Of a DNA stretch of 64,000 nt, positions 1-7,583 are shown piece after piece; within the stretch, counting starts at the first letter, position 1; each line of letters begins with the position of its first letter. Source of the DNA: Halioxenophilus aromaticivorans (GTDB lineage Bacteria > Pseudomonadota > Gammaproteobacteria > Pseudomonadales > Cellvibrionaceae). Location: assembly GCF_042850945.1 (NCBI RefSeq), contig NZ_AP031496.1, positions 248,001-312,000 of the forward strand. Reading direction: 5' to 3'. The translations under genes and the position numbers were made by a program. Below the pieces are notes generated by a model that worked only from the letters and a program-made list of their open reading frames with translations, was not told the origin of the DNA and did not search any database.

Positions 1-135
1 ATTTTTTTCTGTGTTTACCCACGAGTTCAAATAGTACAAACCGTCTGGGAATTGACGACCCTTAGCGTTGTACACCTCGTAATTCTCTTCCATTAGACCA
101 GGTTTGAAATTCTCAACAACCATGTACTTCTTCAA
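1..135 (-). CDS. DUF3303-like cassette protein, partial at window edge
   Basis: The minus strand opens with a coding stretch that runs off the left edge. It starts at a TTG (133-135) preceded by AGGAG at good spacing; the alternative is the internal ATG at 121-123. The visible 45 residues (KKYMVVENFKPG, then a GRQFPDGLYYLNSWV stretch) resemble the N-terminus of DUF3303 proteins, small dimeric alpha/beta-barrel-like proteins of unknown function. It is the most distal gene visible in the integron array and would be read from the same promoter direction as the other cassettes. Family assignment rests on the FKPG and PDGL-Y-SWV pattern only. Confidence 0.6.
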   Translation of the reverse strand, partial: MKKYMVVENFKPGLMEENYEVYNAKGRQFPDGLYYLNSWVNTEKN

Positions 136-153
136 AACTTCTCCTTAGTAGCG

Positions 154-211
154 CATAACGCCGGAGTTAAGTGGCGGCGCGTAGCGCCGTCCACTTGAAC
201 GACTTGTTAGC
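154..211 (-). other. attC site of the GNAT cassette
   Basis: Short attC of about 58 bp. On the plus strand it begins with the complement of the core (ATAACGCCG) and ends with CTTGTTAGCCC. The arms AAGTGG and CCACTT, and GGCGGCGC and GCGCCG, can pair. It lies directly downstream of the GNAT stop codon, as expected for the attC belonging to that cassette. Confidence 0.75.
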
Positions 212-219
212 CCGGCTAC

Positions 220-693
220 TTATTGAAGAAATTGCCTCATTTTCCTGCCGCCAACCGGAACCAACCCGTTTTGTTTATAAAATGCCAACGTCCTTTCGAA
301 TTCAGGCAGAGGTGGCGTGCATAACTCGATGCACGACCATCCATTACTTAGGCCATACTCCCTAACCTTAGAAATCAAACTTTCGCCAACACCAAAAGAC
401 CTAAAATCAGGATCGACATAAAATTCAGGGATGATTCCTACTTTACCACCAGCATATAGAGCATATGATTCTGTGAAAGTGGACACAGCAATTGCCTTTG
501 AAGATGAATAACCAATGATTGCGCCATATTTGCAATTATGGATCAACTCCCTACATCTCTTTATAGTCTCATTAACATCTATATTAAAATGTTTTGAATT
601 AGTTCTTTTACTAATTTCTTCGGTCAACTTTATCACCATGATAGCCACATTATCAGCATCACTTTCATCCGCAATTTTAAATTTAATATCCAT
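220..693 (-). CDS. GNAT family N-acetyltransferase (integron cassette)
   Basis: 157-residue protein with the GNAT layout: beta1 (IKFKIADESDADNVAIM) at the N-terminus, a central GKVGIIPEFYVDPDFRSFGVG segment that matches motif A around the acetyl-CoA loop (residues about 85-110), and a C-terminal FYKQNGLVPVG segment typical of motif B. It probably transfers an acetyl group from acetyl-CoA to a small molecule or protein amine; the substrate cannot be predicted. GNAT genes are common integron cargo. The gene nearly fills its cassette, with the stop against its attC and the start about 20 bp from the upstream cassette junction. Confidence 0.8.
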   Translation of the reverse strand: MDIKFKIADESDADNVAIMVIKLTEEISKRTNSKHFNIDVNETIKRCRELIHNCKYGAIIGYSSSKAIAVSTFTESYALYAGGKVGIIPEFYVDPDFRSFGVGESLISKVREYGLSNGWSCIELCTPPLPEFERTLAFYKQNGLVPVGGRKMRQFLQ

Positions 694-716
694 ATCAGTT
701 TCTTGTTAAGGCTAAC

Positions 717-2476
717 GAGACTGTAGAAAAACTAAATCGGCAATCCCTGGTATTTCGTTACTACTTCTCATAGTCTCATCGACCCATTTTTAAACTGTTC
801 TGTCGATATTTTATGTGATATCGCGTTCGTCGACTTGTTGTCGCTACGCCACTAGTTTATCGCCCCGTAGTTGGCGATTTTTTCAATATTATGGACTAAA
901 CAATATAGTTGCCATTGTCCCTGCACCTTTTGTTTGCCTCGAAGAGAGAATCGATTTAACCCTTTCTGGGTGCCTATGTTAGCAAACACCGGTTCTACTG
1001 TAGACATTCGATGCCCGTAAACTTGTTTTCCGTACCGACTATCCACTCGTCTTTGCATCCAAGCAGTTGGTGATTTTGAAGTGTTCACAGTGAAGGACAC
1101 TTGTCTACCGTGGCCTTCTCTGGTGTCAGCGGAGGAGGGGTTGCGCATACATTCATGCTTTCTCACGCAGTTGCGGCAATCTGTCAACTTCCCTTCAAAT
1201 GCGAGTTTCATTTTACCGTAGTCGTCTATCGATTCCGTATGTAACCACATTTGATTCCCTTCAGGGCAAATGCAGGTTTTATTTCGTTTGTTTAATTTAA
1301 ACTCTGATGCCGGGATAACTTTCTTTACACCTTTTACGCTATCTTGGTGTCGCTTACCGTGATCGCTCTTCTGGCTTTTGAATTTTGGGTCGCGAGATCG
1401 GAAGGCGTTGTCTGGTACGTAGGCGTTTATCTCTTCCTCTTTCAGATAGGCATAATTAGCTTCGTTGGCAAACCCGGTATCAGCGGTGACAACGATTTGG
1501 TCTTCTATTAGACTACCGAATTCAGCACCAGCGTAACGCTGTTGAATCTTATCCAATACTGGCTTTAGTGTGTGGTGTTCTTGGCCTTCACCGAATGCTT
1601 GGGCATCGACAATGATTTGGTGCTTTTTGTCGACGGCAGCGACGCCGTTGTAGCCCTGTATTGTGCCTTTACTGGTAAGCATCTTAGCCGATTCATTGTC
1701 GGTGATATTGCTTTTTACTTCCTTTGGCCGTTTACCTTGCCCCATCCTTGGGGCTGCTGTCTTTAGGAATTGGTCGATTTTGCTAAAGTGTTTATCCAGC
1801 GTGCCGAGTGTTTTTTCGAGTTGATCCTTCCTATCACCTTCGCCTTTTCTACGCCGATCCAGACTCTTGTGTTCTTTCATGCAAGCTTTAATTTGTTGTT
1901 GAATCTTGTCCCGCTTACGCGCAAGCTCATCAAAGGTGCCAGAATGTTCTTTGGCGGCGTTAGAGGAGATCTTGCACCCATCAATAGCAATCAGTTCGTG
2001 GCCGATTAAACCTTCCTCATCGCACACCATCAGAATCTGAGTGAAGATATCTTCAATCGCGTCGGGATGGCTGCTAATGAAGCTGGCGATACTTGTAAAA
2101 TGAGGAGTAGTGTCGCACGTGAGTGCCTTAAACATGATATTGTTTTGGCATTCCCACTCGATGTCTCGACTGGAGCGAACTCCTTTGTAGTAGGCGTAGA
2201 GTATAATTTTCAACAAAATAGAAGGGTTGTAAGCGGAGCGACCGCCAGTGTCGTTTTTATATTTACCGTAAAAGGCTGAGAGATCGAGCTTGTCTTCTAT
2301 GAGGTGATGCAGGACAAACTCAAACGTACCAGGCCGAATCTGCTCTTCAAAATTGACTACAACCATGGTGTCTTGGTTGTAGTTAGGGGTTTTGAAATTA
2401 GGCATACAATAACTCCCTTTGGTGATACCCCATTTTAGCGAAAAACGACTGGTTTTTGGAGTTTTTCTACAGTCTC
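717..2476 (-). mobile_element. IS1182-like insertion sequence inside an attC site
   Basis: Element of about 1760 bp bounded by perfect 17-bp inverted repeats (GAGACTGTAGAAAAACT at 717-733 and its complement at 2460-2476). It is flanked by AAC on both sides (714-716 and 2477-2479), which reads as a 3-bp target duplication. It carries one transposase gene. Removing the element and one AAC restores the attC start GGCTAACGCCGCC, so the insertion hit the core of the attC of the neighbouring cassette. Confidence 0.85.
852..2405 (-). CDS. IS1182-family transposase
   Basis: 517-residue DDE transposase that fills the IS. The N-terminal part (residues 20-110) is the DUF772-like domain with YNPSILLKIILYAYYKGVRSSRDIE; the DDE catalytic domain follows with IAIDGCKIS (first Asp), VTADTGFAN (second Asp) and the C-terminal region around STVEPVFANIG with the Glu of the YRxxxxxVE-type signature. 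A Cys-rich insert (CICPEGNQMW, CRNCVRKHEC) is typical of this family. Length is normal and no frameshift is seen, so it looks intact and potentially active. Confidence 0.9.
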   Translation of the reverse strand: MPNFKTPNYNQDTMVVVNFEEQIRPGTFEFVLHHLIEDKLDLSAFYGKYKNDTGGRSAYNPSILLKIILYAYYKGVRSSRDIEWECQNNIMFKALTCDTTPHFTSIASFISSHPDAIEDIFTQILMVCDEEGLIGHELIAIDGCKISSNAAKEHSGTFDELARKRDKIQQQIKACMKEHKSLDRRRKGEGDRKDQLEKTLGTLDKHFSKIDQFLKTAAPRMGQGKRPKEVKSNITDNESAKMLTSKGTIQGYNGVAAVDKKHQIIVDAQAFGEGQEHHTLKPVLDKIQQRYAGAEFGSLIEDQIVVTADTGFANEANYAYLKEEEINAYVPDNAFRSRDPKFKSQKSDHGKRHQDSVKGVKKVIPASEFKLNKRNKTCICPEGNQMWLHTESIDDYGKMKLAFEGKLTDCRNCVRKHECMRNPSSADTREGHGRQVSFTVNTSKSPTAWMQRRVDSRYGKQVYGHRMSTVEPVFANIGTQKGLNRFSLRGKQKVQGQWQLYCLVHNIEKIANYGAIN

Positions 2477-2601
2477 AACGCCGCCCACAGGGGCCGTAAT
2501 GTAGGTGCTTGTTTTGTGCTAGCATAGCGAAAAAGCACAAAGCAAGCACCGGAATGGAGGTCCAGCCCGCATGCGGGCGAGCCTGATGGGCCTTGTTAGG
2601 C
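2477..2601 (-). other. attC site split by the IS1182-like element
   Basis: The main part of an attC of about 125 bp, ending CCTTGTTAGGCAC at 2591-2602. Its core end (GGCTAAC) lies at 710-716 on the far side of the IS. The internal arms (GTGCTTGTTTTGTGCTAGC and the complementary GCACAAAGCAAGCAC) are present. With the recombination point separated from the rest by 1.76 kb, the site should no longer fold for cassette excision. Confidence 0.75.
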
Positions 2602-3093
2602 ACCTGTATTCGATCCCAATACCATGTTATCGATAAAGAATTGGAGCTTTGGTGGAATAGTTACCCCACCCTTTGTAGATAAGTGAGGCGTCCAAGCCAT
2701 GTTCATACCCATAACTACGCTTTCTCCTATGTACATGCCCCTGATTAAATGCTGCACTCCGAATTTGCGATTATTAAACAGATAGGCCGCACATCTAAAC
2801 TCAATGTTTGAGATAGCTAGTTTGAACTTTTCTAGCTCTATAACGTTATTGTCAACATTGAAGAGGCGGGAAAAGTATTCTGCTTCCCCGTGCTCATACT
2901 CAAAGTATTCATCTGGAGACGGATAGCTTAGGTCAAACCCAAAACTTGCACCATTGTTAAAGTCCATGACCCCGAAAAGCACTCCATCTTCACCATCATG
3001 TGCGTGTGGGATTAGATTCCACACGTTGGAGTTGTAAGAAATAGATATCGGATGAAACCGAGATGACCACTGATTGTTTGCAAGTGTTCTCAT
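2596..3093 (-). CDS. Unknown cassette protein, 165 aa
   Basis: Not recognised. The protein is soluble, without signal peptide or membrane segment, acidic in the first half (HDGEDGVLFGVMDFNNGASFGFDLSYPSPDEYFEYEHGE) and more hydrophobic at the C-terminus. The start ATG sits close to the upstream cassette junction and the stop falls at the end of its attC, so it fills the cassette. The acidic, aromatic-rich first half has no visible catalytic motif. Confidence 0.6.
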   Translation of the reverse strand: MRTLANNQWSSRFHPISISYNSNVWNLIPHAHDGEDGVLFGVMDFNNGASFGFDLSYPSPDEYFEYEHGEAEYFSRLFNVDNNVIELEKFKLAISNIEFRCAAYLFNNRKFGVQHLIRGMYIGESVVMGMNMAWTPHLSTKGGVTIPPKLQFFIDNMVLGSNTGA

Positions 3094-3104
3094 TATTTTT
3101 TATG

Positions 3105-3213
3105 CCTAACGCCGCTATAAATTGCGGCTTTGGAGTTGATTGTTTTGTGGTAGCGCAGCGCTAAACCACAAAACAAGCGACGGAAAAGGCGTCAATTTGA
3201 TAGCTTTGTTATA
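3105..3213 (-). other. attC site of the DUF4269 cassette
   Basis: About 109 bp, from CCTAACGCCGCTATAAATTG to TGGTTTTGTTAT-like end (GCTTTGTTATATG). It belongs to the same subfamily as the attC at 11988-12097, with ATTGCGGCTTTGGAGTTGATT in common. Confidence 0.8.
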
Positions 3214-3727
3214 TGCGATTTTGGATATGAATTTCAAGCTGTGCATTTGACCACGACTCTAATTCAAGAACAGCATTATAAGGGTCGCCTTCCAGTGCCA
3301 GAACCTCACTAATTGCTGGCTCTGTTTTTAGCCCGCTACGCTTGAGCTTACGAATTTGTTGTTTGAAAGACTCGCCACCTAACCGAGCTAAACGCTGCAT
3401 TACCTGATAATGACGGAATGCTAATTGTTGCGTGACTGGAATAGGTGCTCCATAAATCTCAAAAAGAAAGCCTGAGACTTTAAACTGACCAATGACACAC
3501 TCAGCATATACACTCAGGCTGTAAGAGTCATGATTCTGGAAGCTACTTGAAATTAGCGATGCAAAAGCGTTCTGTTGTTGATATTCGCAGACCACATCAA
3601 TATCACTTTGGTCAGTATCGAATTCCACGAAAATAGTGCTAACTATATTCGGTGAATACGCCTCAAATACTTCTTTCACTCGAGATTGCAAAATCGCTTT
3701 TTCGGCTTTTTCTATTTTACTGGTCAC
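3209..3727 (-). CDS. DUF4269-like (nucleotidyltransferase-fold) cassette protein
   Basis: About 172 residues from a GTG start at 3725-3727; an upstream in-frame ATG at 3760 lies inside the next attC and is less likely. The sequence has TIFVEFDTDQSDIDVVCEY, which fits the DxD pattern of DUF4269, a family with a nucleotidyltransferase-like fold, followed by a conserved AFRHYQVMQRLARLGG and a C-terminal helical LALEGDPYNAVLELE stretch. Substrate is unknown. The gene fills the cassette and overlaps the end of its attC by a few bases. Confidence 0.65.
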   Translation of the reverse strand: MTSKIEKAEKAILQSRVKEVFEAYSPNIVSTIFVEFDTDQSDIDVVCEYQQQNAFASLISSSFQNHDSYSLSVYAECVIGQFKVSGFLFEIYGAPIPVTQQLAFRHYQVMQRLARLGGESFKQQIRKLKRSGLKTEPAISEVLALEGDPYNAVLELESWSNAQLEIHIQNRI

Positions 3728-3743
3728 GATGAGCCTCAAAGCA

Positions 3744-3847
3744 TATAACGCCTGCCACAACGGCTTGGGTGAATTGGCGGCGTTTTTGCGTCTTTTTGCA
3801 AAAACGATGACAGTTTACCCAAGTCCGATTGATGGCACTTGTTAGGC
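3744..3847 (-). other. attC site of the DUF1761 cassette
   Basis: About 104 bp, from TATAACGCCTGCCACAACGG to GCACTTGTTAGGC. Long complementary arms GGCTTGGGTGAATTGGC and the TTTACCCAAGTC side are visible. Related in sequence to the attC at 13062-13160. Confidence 0.8.
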
Positions 3848-3855
3848 TTAATTTC

Positions 3856-4281
3856 TTAGCCAAATATACCAATGATTGCCCCCATTAAAGCGAGCTCTAC
3901 AACGCTATGCGCTGAATTTATTAAAGTTAATTTTGAAGGTGTACGTGCAAAACCATTGTAATAACCCAATGAGGTTACTGTAATTACAGTTGCAATGAAC
4001 ACACCAAATAATGCACCACTTAGAACACCAGATATGTCTAATGCGGAAATGAGCAAAGCAATAAGAATAGTTTTTGCCAGCCCAGAAACTAAGGATATGA
4101 CAAATGCACCGCCAAGGCCTTCAGTATTATCTGCTTGCTCTTTAGTGAAACCTAAAGAATTAGCCCACGCTTTACCAAAAACTGCCCAATGGTACCAAAC
4201 AAAGCCCAGTACATAACTTGTTATCGTAGCGATTGCTACTGCTATGTAGTTTATGTTCTGTAATCCTTCTAGAATATTCAT
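3856..4281 (-). CDS. DUF1761 membrane protein (cassette)
   Basis: 141 residues with four hydrophobic segments: residues about 12-32 (NYIAVAIATITSYVLGFVWYHW), 55-80, 85-107 and 118-140. The first segment has the SYVLGFVWY pattern of DUF1761 proteins, small inner-membrane proteins of unknown function. The FGKAWANSLGFTKEQ loop after the first helix also fits the family. It fills its cassette; no other gene shares the cassette. Confidence 0.8.
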   Translation of the reverse strand: MNILEGLQNINYIAVAIATITSYVLGFVWYHWAVFGKAWANSLGFTKEQADNTEGLGGAFVISLVSGLAKTILIALLISALDISGVLSGALFGVFIATVITVTSLGYYNGFARTPSKLTLINSAHSVVELALMGAIIGIFG

Positions 4282-4306
4282 ATATTTCCCTATCTTGATT
4301 TTGATT

Positions 4307-4434
4307 GCCTAACGCTACCAGCACAGGCCGGAGCTGTGTTGATTGGTTTGTGCCAGCGTAGCGATTAGGCACAAACCGAGCAACGCAGCGGAGGTCCAGC
4401 CAGCTTGCTGGCGATTGTGCCTGGTTTTGTTATA
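4307..4434 (-). other. attC site of gene-less cassette A
   Basis: About 128 bp. This is the major attC type of the array: CCTAACGCTACCAGCACAGG at one end, CCTGGTTTTGTTATATG at the other, with paired arms GGTTTGTGCCAGCG and GGCACAAACC and the spacer GGAGGTCCAGCCAGCTTGCT. Near-identical copies recur at 5838, 8170, 8625, 9082, 9539, 11043 and 11489. Confidence 0.85.
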
Positions 4435-4769
4435 TGTGGTGGCCATATTGCTACCTGGTATTTTGTGTATGTGTGGCACGGATGAAAGGTGCGGGCCACG
4501 ATTTTGCAATTTTGTGCTTTGTTTCGCGGGCTGCTGAGAGCGAACGGGAGGAGGGTGTGTCGTTGGTGCTTACCTTCCGTTGGTGCCACTTAGCCGCCTT
4601 GCGATTTTTCCTTTGGCGCTGAGGTTAAGTTTACCACTCTGGTGGGCTATTGCTACTTTGCTTGTGCAGCGCTGACCGCGCCAAGTGGCTAAGGTTTTGC
4701 ACAGATACTTTGTTGGGATTCACTGCGATTATTCAGTTTGCCAGCCCTAAGACCACCGAAGACTTATAA
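4313..4769 (-). repeat. Gene-less repeated integron cassette, copy A
   Basis: 457-bp cassette between the junctions at 4312/4313 and 4769/4770. Beyond its attC it has about 335 bp without a convincing gene. The body starts ATGTGGTGGCCATATTGCTA and carries conserved blocks CGCGGGCTGCTGAGA, CTTACCTTCCGTTGGTGCC, GCCTTGCGATTT and AAGTTTACCACT. In cassette sense the frame starting GTG GTA AAC TTA stops after 15 codons. It differs from copy E at only about four positions in the body. Confidence 0.75.
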
Positions 4770-4891
4770 CGCTGCCATTTGCGGCAAATTTGGAGTGGAG
4801 CGGTTTGCGCTAGCGTAGCTTGAAAGCGCAAAACGAACCACGGAAAATTTGTCCAGCCAGCTTGCTGGCGATGCAAGATGGCTTTGTTATG
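4765..4891 (-). other. attC site of the 123-aa membrane protein cassette
   Basis: About 127 bp, TATAACGCTGCCATTTGCGG to TGGCTTTGTTATG. It is nearly the same as the attC at 9998-10124 (GCCATTTGCGGCAAATTTGG shared). Confidence 0.8.
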
Positions 4892-4893
4892 TT

Positions 4894-5265
4894 TTACCAT
4901 GACTTTGATTTGTTGGTCCTTTTTCTGGCCAAAGCAAAGCAACCAAGAGCCATTAGGATGCCGAAGCCAGTTTTTGGTTGGCCATTGTATGCACCTGCAA
5001 CAGAAACTATAGCGATAAGTGCTCCGATAACGTAAGTCGTGGACGGCGAAAAGACGCCAGTTCCATTCTTCGTTTTGCCGAATAGTAAGGACAGCCCAGC
5101 TATACCAATAGGTACGCCTGCAACAGAACTAAGAATGACTACAACCAGTTCGCCGGTGAGCCATGCACTGAAAGCAAGAGCTATCGCAATAAGTACGCAG
5201 GTCAATCCGACTACTTTTCTCGAAGTTGGAGACACTTCTTCCGTTAAGTTATTAGGGCTCAGCAT
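4894..5265 (-). CDS. Small membrane protein of unknown function (cassette)
   Basis: 123 residues, family not recognised. Four hydrophobic segments are seen: residues about 18-38 (VVGLTCVLIAIALAFSAWLTG), 38-62 (ELVVVILSSVAGVPIGIAGLSLLFG), 76-92 (TTYVIGALIAIVSVAGA) and 99-113. The C-terminus is basic (RKRTNKSKSW), which suggests it faces the cytoplasm. It fills its cassette, with its attC 3 bp beyond the stop. Confidence 0.6.
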   Translation of the reverse strand: MLSPNNLTEEVSPTSRKVVGLTCVLIAIALAFSAWLTGELVVVILSSVAGVPIGIAGLSLLFGKTKNGTGVFSPSTTYVIGALIAIVSVAGAYNGQPKTGFGILMALGCFALARKRTNKSKSW

Positions 5266-5277
5266 CTCGCTCCAGAA

Positions 5278-5391
5278 ACATAACGCCCGGCACAGAGGCA
5301 GTTTTGGAGTGGAGCGGTTTGCGCGAATATGGCGAAGCCATGCGTAAACCGAGCCACGGAAAAGCTGTCCGCCTGCTGCCGCTTGTTACAT
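5278..5391 (-). other. attC site of the DUF2059-like cassette
   Basis: About 114 bp, from CATAACGCCCGGCACAGAGG to CGCTTGTTACATT. The arms GGAGTGGAGCGGTTTGCG and the complementary CGTAAACCGAGCCACGG are visible. Confidence 0.75.
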
Positions 5392-5820
5392 TTATTTTTG
5401 ACTATTTAGGTGAGAACTAATGAATGCTTGCATTTCTTTTTGTAGCATAGGTGTCAATGCCGCATTCGAAGCCTGCATTACTGCTTGCTGGCGTGCTAAA
5501 AGTAGCTGGTATGCAGGATCTTTTAGCAATTCGTATATCTGCATCAATTCCTCAGCTGTGTAGTGTTCTTTATATGCATCGACTTTAGCTTTCTTGTATT
5601 CAGGCGAGCTATACACCTTTTCAAGTAAAGCCAAAACATCTTTTTCAGGAATGTCTGCGCCCGGGATGACTCTTTTCAAGCTGGAGACTATGTTTTTTAC
5701 TCGAGCTTGATAGTCTTGCTTCAGTGTGAAGTCCACAATCTTCTCTGCGAATTCAGTGTGGCTATCTGCAGATGTAATAGGACTTATGAGAAATATCACT
5801 AGTAATAGGTAAAGCCGCAT
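5392..5820 (-). CDS. DUF2059-like secreted protein (cassette)
   Basis: 142 residues with a signal peptide (MRLYLLLVIFLISPITSADS, likely cut after TSA). The rest is helical and charged, with YKEHYTAEELMQIYELLKDPAYQLLLARQQ, which matches the DUF2059 pattern of an E-L-x-x-hydrophobic stretch followed by a helix. It should act in the periplasm; the function of DUF2059 proteins is not known. The stop codon abuts the attC end. The start ATG lies about 20 bp from the upstream cassette junction. Confidence 0.65.
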   Translation of the reverse strand: MRLYLLLVIFLISPITSADSHTEFAEKIVDFTLKQDYQARVKNIVSSLKRVIPGADIPEKDVLALLEKVYSSPEYKKAKVDAYKEHYTAEELMQIYELLKDPAYQLLLARQQAVMQASNAALTPMLQKEMQAFISSHLNSQK

Positions 5821-5837
5821 TAAATCACTCCTTTAAA

Positions 5838-5954
5838 ATGTAACGCTACCAGCACAGGCCGGAGCTGTGTTGATTGGTTTGTGCCAGCGTAGCGTTAAGG
5901 CACAAACCGAGCAACATAGCGGAGGTCCAGCCAGCTTGCTGGCGAGTGTGGCTG
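5838..5954 (-). other. attC site of cassette B, interrupted at its end by an IS110-like element
   Basis: Major-type attC (TGTAACGCTACCAGCACAGG onwards) running normally up to GAGTGTGGCTGGAATTG, where other copies continue into GTTATATGTGG. The missing end, CTTGTTATATGTGGTGGCC, reappears at 7173 after a 1.2-kb IS. Confidence 0.75.
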
Positions 5955-5989
5955 GAATTGTATGGTTGGAATAACACGATTTCCCTTCC

Positions 5990-6115
5990 TGTTATCTAAG
6001 CGATAAAGTGTGGCCCATGTCTGCGGCAACAGACATTCAGCACGGTAGCTCGATGGCTGAAAGGCACCGGTATTACCGAGTCCGTTAACAAGCCGGAGCG
6101 CCGTGCTGACCCTAC
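5990..6115 (+). ncRNA. Candidate bridge RNA of the IS110-like element
   Basis: The non-coding left end of the element is strongly structured. A perfect hairpin ATGTCTG/CAGACAT lies at 6017-6036. A perfect 8-bp stem CAGCACGG (6038-6045) with CCGTGCTG (6101-6108) closes a 55-nt internal region that can hold loops. IS110-group elements are known to express a bridge RNA from this position whose loops pair with target and donor DNA. The loop includes TAACAAG (6086-6092), complementary to the conserved attC end CTTGTTA that flanks the element on the right. The boundaries are inferred. Confidence 0.5.
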
Positions 6116-6169
6116 TTTTAACTCGAACAGTCGAAGGGGCCACGAGCCCGAATGTAGCAAGGGTGAGTT

Positions 6170-7126
6170 ATGAACACAACCTCTAGAGCGAACATCAAAC
6201 AAGAACGAAATATTGGTATCGATGTGGGTAAAACTTTTCTCGATATTCACATTTTGGAGTGTGATCGTTATTGGCAAATTCACAACACAGAAAGTGACAT
6301 TAAAAATCTTATTAAAACTTTACGGCGTTATAACTTAACCCGAATCGTTGTTGAGGCCACAGGTGGATATGAGCGATCGCTCGTTGAAGCTTTGGCAGAC
6401 GCAGACATGCCGGTTGTCGTTGTTCAACCTATGAATATTCGGCAGTTCGCGAAGGCTCAAGGAGTGATGGCTAAAACGGATAAGATTGATGCTCGAATCA
6501 TTGCTCAATTCAGTGCGATTATGAAGCCTGAGGTTAGAGCAATAAGTAGCAAAAAGGTACGGTACGTCAAGGACTTACTGGCGAGAAAGCGACAGTTGAT
6601 CGAAGCTAGAACCCAAGAGCTTAATCGGCTTCACAAGTCAGTAAACAGATTAGAGAGATCGCACGCTAGACTAATTAAAGTTCTGGACAAAGAAATAGAT
6701 TGGGTCAACGTTCGACTTACGAAAGCTGTGGCTGAGGTGACGGAATGGCAATCTACCTATGATCTCTTGTTGAGCGTTCCTGGTGTAGGTCCGGCGGTAG
6801 CGCATACGCTCTTAGGAGAGCTACCAGAACTTGGTTCATTGAGTAGCCGACAAGTCGGCGCGCTTTGCGGGTTAGCGCCCTACAATCGAGATAGTGGGAG
6901 CATGCGAGGCAAACGAAGAATCAAAGGTGGCCGAGCACCAATTAGAACCGTTTTGTATATGGCAATGATGAGTGCGATTCAATGTAATCCAATCATGAAA
7001 AACTTCTTCAACAAGTTGGTTGCATCAGGAAAGCACAAGAAGGTAGCGCTCACCGCCTGCATGCGAAAAATGATGACCATATTAAACGCCATGGTGCGTG
7101 ATGGAAGTCGGTGGCAAGAGGCCTAA
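6170..7126 (+). CDS. IS110-family transposase (DEDD)
   Basis: 318 residues. The N-terminal RuvC-like DEDD domain shows IGIDVGKTFLDIHI (first Asp), IVVEATGGYE (Glu) and MAKTDKIDARIIAQF (Asp pair). A coiled-coil middle (residues about 140-190) is followed by the C-terminal Tnp20 domain with LLSVPGVGPAVAHTLLGELPELG and the Ser-containing SGSMRGKRRIKGGRAPIR segment. Length and motifs are complete, so the element may still move. It lies within an attC, a known insertion preference for some IS110/IS1111 elements. Confidence 0.9.
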   Translation: MNTTSRANIKQERNIGIDVGKTFLDIHILECDRYWQIHNTESDIKNLIKTLRRYNLTRIVVEATGGYERSLVEALADADMPVVVVQPMNIRQFAKAQGVMAKTDKIDARIIAQFSAIMKPEVRAISSKKVRYVKDLLARKRQLIEARTQELNRLHKSVNRLERSHARLIKVLDKEIDWVNVRLTKAVAEVTEWQSTYDLLLSVPGVGPAVAHTLLGELPELGSLSSRQVGALCGLAPYNRDSGSMRGKRRIKGGRAPIRTVLYMAMMSAIQCNPIMKNFFNKLVASGKHKKVALTACMRKMMTILNAMVRDGSRWQEA

Positions 7127-7172
7127 TAAAGTAAGAATTGCTTGCGGTAGACTTGACTTGGAACCACAGTCG

Positions 7173-7517
7173 CTTGTTATATGTGGTGGCCATGTTGCTA
7201 CCTGGTTTTTTGTTTATGTGTGGCACGGCCAAAAAATGCGGGCCACAGTTTTGAAAATTGGTGCTTTGTTTCGCGGGCTGCTGAGAACGAACGGGAGGAG
7301 GGTGTGTATTTGCCGCTTTACCTTCCGTTGGTGCCACGTTGCTGCCTTGCGATTTGTCTTTTGGCGTTGAGCTTAAGTTTACCATTGTGGCGGTGTATTA
7401 CTACTTTGATTGTGCAGTGTTGACCGAGCCACGGGGTTGAAGTGTTGCACGGATACTTTGCTGAGTTTCACTGCGATGGTTCAGATTGCCAGCCTGAAAA
7501 CCACCGTGGACTTATAA
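7173..7517 (-). repeat. Gene-less repeated integron cassette, copy B (body)
   Basis: Body of a cassette whose attC (5838 onwards) is split by the IS110-like element. It starts CTTGTTATATGTGGTGGCC and ends at the junction 7517/7518. Conserved blocks shared with copies A and C-F are present. In this copy the frame beginning ATG GTA AAC TTA is open for about 70 codons and then runs on into the IS, but other copies have stops in the same frame. Confidence 0.65.
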
Positions 7518-7582
7518 CGCTCGCATTTGCGGCTGGTTTGGAGCGAAGCGGAAAACCAGTCCGACAAGATGCGCTTGTTAAA
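7513..7582 (-). other. attC site, short type
   Basis: About 70 bp from TATAACGCTCGCATTTGCGG to GCGCTTGTTAAAT, with complementary GGCTGGTTTGGAGCG and CGGAAAACCAGTCC arms. It belongs to the 193-aa protein cassette just upstream of it in cassette sense. Confidence 0.75.
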
Positions 7583-7583
7583 T

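Larger units (their letters stand above)
5955..7172 (+). mobile_element. IS110-family element inserted in an attC site
   Basis: About 1.2 kb between the two parts of an attC. It has about 215 bp of non-coding sequence before the transposase and only about 45 bp after it, the arrangement of the IS110 group. Imperfect subterminal inverted repeats are seen (TATGGTTGGAA at 5961-5971 against TGTGGTTCCAA, the complement of 7158-7168; 8 of 11). No target duplication is evident, as usual in this family. The exact ends are uncertain by several bases. Confidence 0.75.

Noticed and set aside
4343..4537. Plus-strand 64-codon frames repeated at 4343, 8661 and 9117
   Set aside because: They are mostly translated attC sequence and run against the cassette direction.
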